This document shows, piece by piece, positions 61,752 to 64,000 of a stretch of DNA of 64,000 nt. Made by a program: the position numbers and the translations under genes. How positions within the stretch are numbered: position 1 is the stretch's first letter; every line of letters starts with the position of its first letter. The DNA is from Aquarana catesbeiana (taxonomy: Eukaryota; Chordata; Amphibia; Anura; Ranidae), in assembly GCF_042186555.1 (NCBI RefSeq), contig NC_133328.1, forward strand, positions 57,459,431-57,523,430, read 5' to 3'. Under the pieces are notes generated by a model, which saw only the letters and a list, made by a program, of their open reading frames with translations, was not told where the DNA came from and made no database searches.

Positions 61752-62615
61752 ATGGACCCGGCTGACGTGCCACTTCCTGCAGATGATCCGTTGCAGGGCT
61801 TAGTTCACAGACTTGAGACCCAGGAATCACATCAGACCCAGGTGATGCGATTCGTTCAGGATTCGGTCTCCCGTTTTGAACAGGTTCAGGCCTCATTAGG
61901 ATCCCTAGTTCGACAACCTCAACCGCTATCTGCTGCTGCACCTATCGCACCAGTCGCAGCCACACATTCATTACAACTGCCAGTTCCAGGCCGCTTCTCT
62001 GGGGACTCCAAGGCCTGCAGGGGGTTCCCTAGCCAGTGCACAATTCATTTTGAACTCCAGCCCCAAAACTTCCTGTCTGATCGGGCGAAGGTAGTCTATA
62101 TTATATCACTCCTGTCCGGCAAGGCGTTATCCTGGGCTGCTCCTCTGTGGGAACTGAATGATCCAGTGGTTTCTAGCCTGTCTGATTTCTTGAAACTTTT
62201 TCAGAATATCTTCGAGGAACCGGGTTGTGTCTCCTCAGCGGCCAACTCTCTTTTACGTCTCCGTCAAGAGTCCGCTTCTGTGGGGCAGTATACTCTTCAG
62301 TTCCGTATCCTCACAGCTGAATTGAGCTGGAATAATGAGGCCTTAGTTGCAACCTTTTTACATGGCCTCTCTGATAGAGTGAAGGATGAATTAGCAGGAA
62401 GATCCCTCCCTGCTGATTTGGACGGTGTCATCACCTTGTGTAACCAGATCGATATTCGCTTTCAGCAGAGGGCCCTGGAAAAAAGAAGCCAGCACTCATT
62501 GTTCTTTAGGCAGCCTGAGCTCCCTGTCCCTTCTCTTCGATCCGAGGAGCACCCCTTGCCTGCTGAGGAACCTATGCAGCTTTTCAGCTATCCACTTCCA
62601 GACCCTCCCTGTTAA
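61752..62615 (+). CDS. Gag-like protein of a Ty3/Gypsy retroelement (287 aa)
   Basis: The capsid/gag protein packages the element's RNA. The ATG lies 13 bp after the inferred LTR end (MDPADVPLPADDPLQGLVHR). A short coiled N-terminal part is followed by a Retrotrans_gag-type core at about residues 75-235, with landmarks LPVPGRFSGDSKACRGF, YIISLLSGKALSWAAPLWE, FLKLFQNIFEEPG, LLRLRQESASVGQYTLQFR and FLHGLSDRVKDELAG. No zinc knuckle is visible before the stop, so the C-terminal part is lost or absent. It is an intact open frame but in an element without visible polymerase. Confidence 0.82.
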   Translation: MDPADVPLPADDPLQGLVHRLETQESHQTQVMRFVQDSVSRFEQVQASLGSLVRQPQPLSAAAPIAPVAATHSLQLPVPGRFSGDSKACRGFPSQCTIHFELQPQNFLSDRAKVVYIISLLSGKALSWAAPLWELNDPVVSSLSDFLKLFQNIFEEPGCVSSAANSLLRLRQESASVGQYTLQFRILTAELSWNNEALVATFLHGLSDRVKDELAGRSLPADLDGVITLCNQIDIRFQQRALEKRSQHSLFFRQPELPVPSLRSEEHPLPAEEPMQLFSYPLPDPPC

Positions 62616-62862
62616 GATGTCGGTAGAGATACTCCACCAGGAATGGATATCCTTCCTTGTCTTACCTAAGGCGTCATCTCCTATCATATTAGGTCTTCCT
62701 TGGTTACGGCTCCATTCTCCACACGTTGACTGGACTGCTGGACAGATCCTGGTTTGGGGTTCCTCCTTTTCCTGCCTACTCAAGGCTACCCCAAAAGAGA
62801 AACTTCCTGTTGCCACCATCCCAGTATCTTCTGCTCTTCCCGCTGTATATAGCGATTTCTGA
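62590..62862 (+). pseudogene. Gypsy protease-region remnant
   Basis: In a different frame from gag: SFQTLPVKMSVEILHQEW, then SSPIILGLPWLRLHSPHVDW and GQILVWG, the C-terminal landmark of Gypsy retropepsin before the reverse transcriptase. The active-site part is not seen, and the frame stops at 62862. The following reverse transcriptase, RNase H and integrase regions are absent. Confidence 0.65.
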
Positions 62863-63721
62863 GATGTATCCTGCAATAGTTGGACTGATGCACTCTCTAG
62901 ATCATGTGGCACTCTGGATGAGGAGCCCACCTATGAACCTGAGCCGATCATTCACTCCAGTTTGCATAACCATTTACCTTTTGCCTGTCCCTAAACTCCC
63001 TTGGACGCACAGCCAGGCTAACTTGTCCGCAAGTTCCACAGTCGCTACGCCCTGTGATGTGATTGAGATAGTCGCTGCACCTGGCGATACTATTCAGTCG
63101 GCCTCTGCACCAGTTATGCCAGTCCAGCCCATGCCCAGTGAGCTGCCTGCTTCTTGTTCAAGACCTTCTGTAACCTGGCCTCACCCTACTGCTACAACGT
63201 CCGTTCAAACCTGTTTAAGAGGCTCAATCCATCCTCTGGATAGACTGCCTCATTCGGCCAGGTGGGGTTTTCAATCTTTTTCTCAGGGCTCTCTGCATTC
63301 TGTTTGTGTTTCAGCTATCCAGCTTGACTCTTGTGACATGTCACCTTCTAACCAACCTGACCTCAGGGATCCACTGACCTCTGCCCAGTCTGATGGTCCT
63401 GTGCTGGATGTCCAGTTCATCTTTAAGGGTCTGGGGGACCCTGCTCAGACTCCTGATGGTCTTCTCATGCCCTTACCCATTCCTAAAAAGCCTTTAGTCC
63501 TCAATAAGTCCTCTCGTCCTCTTCCTACCTCACTTCCAGTCTCTGAGGATAATCTAAAGTACAAGGTTAGTCAAGTTTTGGATTCCCAGCTCAGTAAAGG
63601 CATTCTTCAGTACCTCGTACATTGGAAAGGGTTTGGTCCTGAGGAGAGGTCTTGGATCACTGCATCTAAGGTCTTTTCTCCTCGTCTGTTGAGGAGGTTC
63701 TATCTGGAGTCTCCCTTTTAA
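62863..63721 (+). CDS. Open frame ending in a chromodomain (chromovirus C-terminus)
   Basis: This frame is open from at least 62726 to the stop at 63719-63721 but overlaps the protease remnant in another frame at its start. Residues encoded from about 63540 form a chromodomain: YKVSQVLDSQLSKGILQYLV followed by HWKGFGPEERSWI. In chromoviruses this follows integrase and targets chromatin. The upstream part (Pro/Ser/Thr-rich, TSVQTCLRGSIHPLDRLPHS) shows no RT or integrase motif. Either a deletion derivative or a non-autonomous element. Confidence 0.6.
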
Positions 63722-63774
63722 GCCTGGGCCCAGGCAGGGGAGGGGGAGGTCTCGTAAGGGGGGGGGGGGGGTAC
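63722..63774 (+). other. Polypurine tract region before the right LTR
   Basis: GGCAGGGGAGGGGGAGGT and a G run (63758-63771) directly precede TGTCATGG, the position expected for plus-strand priming. Confidence 0.65.
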
Positions 63775-64000
63775 TGTCATGGTTATGCAGTAATGTGTGT
63801 CTGTCAGCTCACCTTTCCTTCTGTGTTCACCTTTAGAGGCCAGCCACCCTCACCTGACTGTTTAAATAATCTTCATAGCTCCACCCCGGTTTCTAACTAG
63901 GAACACTATATTAACCTGGGCATTGCAAGCCAACCTTGCTGATCAACCATTGTGTATCCATTGTGTGTTTGGCTTCCTGTTTCCTGCTTACCGTGTGCTC
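63775..64000 (+). mobile_element. Right LTR of the Gypsy-type element (runs off the window)
   Basis: Starts TGTCATGGTTATGCAGTAAT. It keeps the 126-bp part missing from the left LTR, including TTTAAATAAT and CTATATTAA TATA-like sites. Truncated by the window end. Confidence 0.8.

Overview
This window reads as nuclear DNA from a vertebrate, most likely an anuran of the ranid type. The reasons are one vertebrate gene cut into small exons by large introns, a very high density of DNA transposons and palindromic MITEs, and repeat families that I associate with frogs from memory. The genus is inference. There is nothing bacterial here: no operons and no CRISPR.

The one host gene I can support is MSRB2 (mitochondrial methionine-R-sulfoxide reductase B2), plus strand, five coding exons: 17330-17441, 40871-40971, 42670-42746, 50254-50401 and 58335-58433. 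Every junction is GT/AG, the split codons join in frame, and the product is 178 aa. It has a plausible mitochondrial presequence, two CxxC zinc pairs and the catalytic RFCINS cysteine. About 98.7% of the 41-kb gene span is intron, mostly transposon-derived.

Upstream (1-17.3 kb): a long foldback (672-1529), a TTAA-type element, a 24-bp minisatellite organised into 387-bp higher-order units (2.94-4.39 kb), a broken Tc1 element carrying two later insertions with clean target duplications (4.39-6.89 kb), a 31-bp minisatellite of about 55 copies (7.8-9.55 kb), nested MITEs (10.7-11.4 kb), and an 898-bp hairpin insertion with a 14-bp target duplication (14.1-15.0 kb).

Intron 1 (17.4-40.9 kb) holds a 947-bp AT-rich palindrome, a hAT MITE with an exact 8-bp duplication, a SINE inside a MITE, a near full-length but dead Tc1 between two microsatellites, TTAA elements placed end to end, an ORF1-only L1-like element on the minus strand, hairpin elements and a solo LTR. 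Intron 2 is short and carries a GATA repeat. Intron 3 holds a 5.2-kb piggyBac whose transposase is frameshifted and has lost its first catalytic Asp; it sits between two TTAA-bounded MITEs. Intron 4 holds a polypyrimidine tract split by a MITE and a large purine/pyrimidine foldback. Downstream of the gene (58.4-64 kb) are more MITEs and a Ty3/Gypsy chromovirus-type retroelement with gag and a chromodomain but no visible reverse transcriptase or integrase; its right LTR runs off the window.

I found no clearly new biological system. The strongest observations are the fully reconstructed MSRB2 gene model, the hairpin insertion whose empty site is visible in a second repeat copy in this same window, the shared-TTAA stacking of elements, and a MITE family that carries consensus splice-donor sequences into introns.
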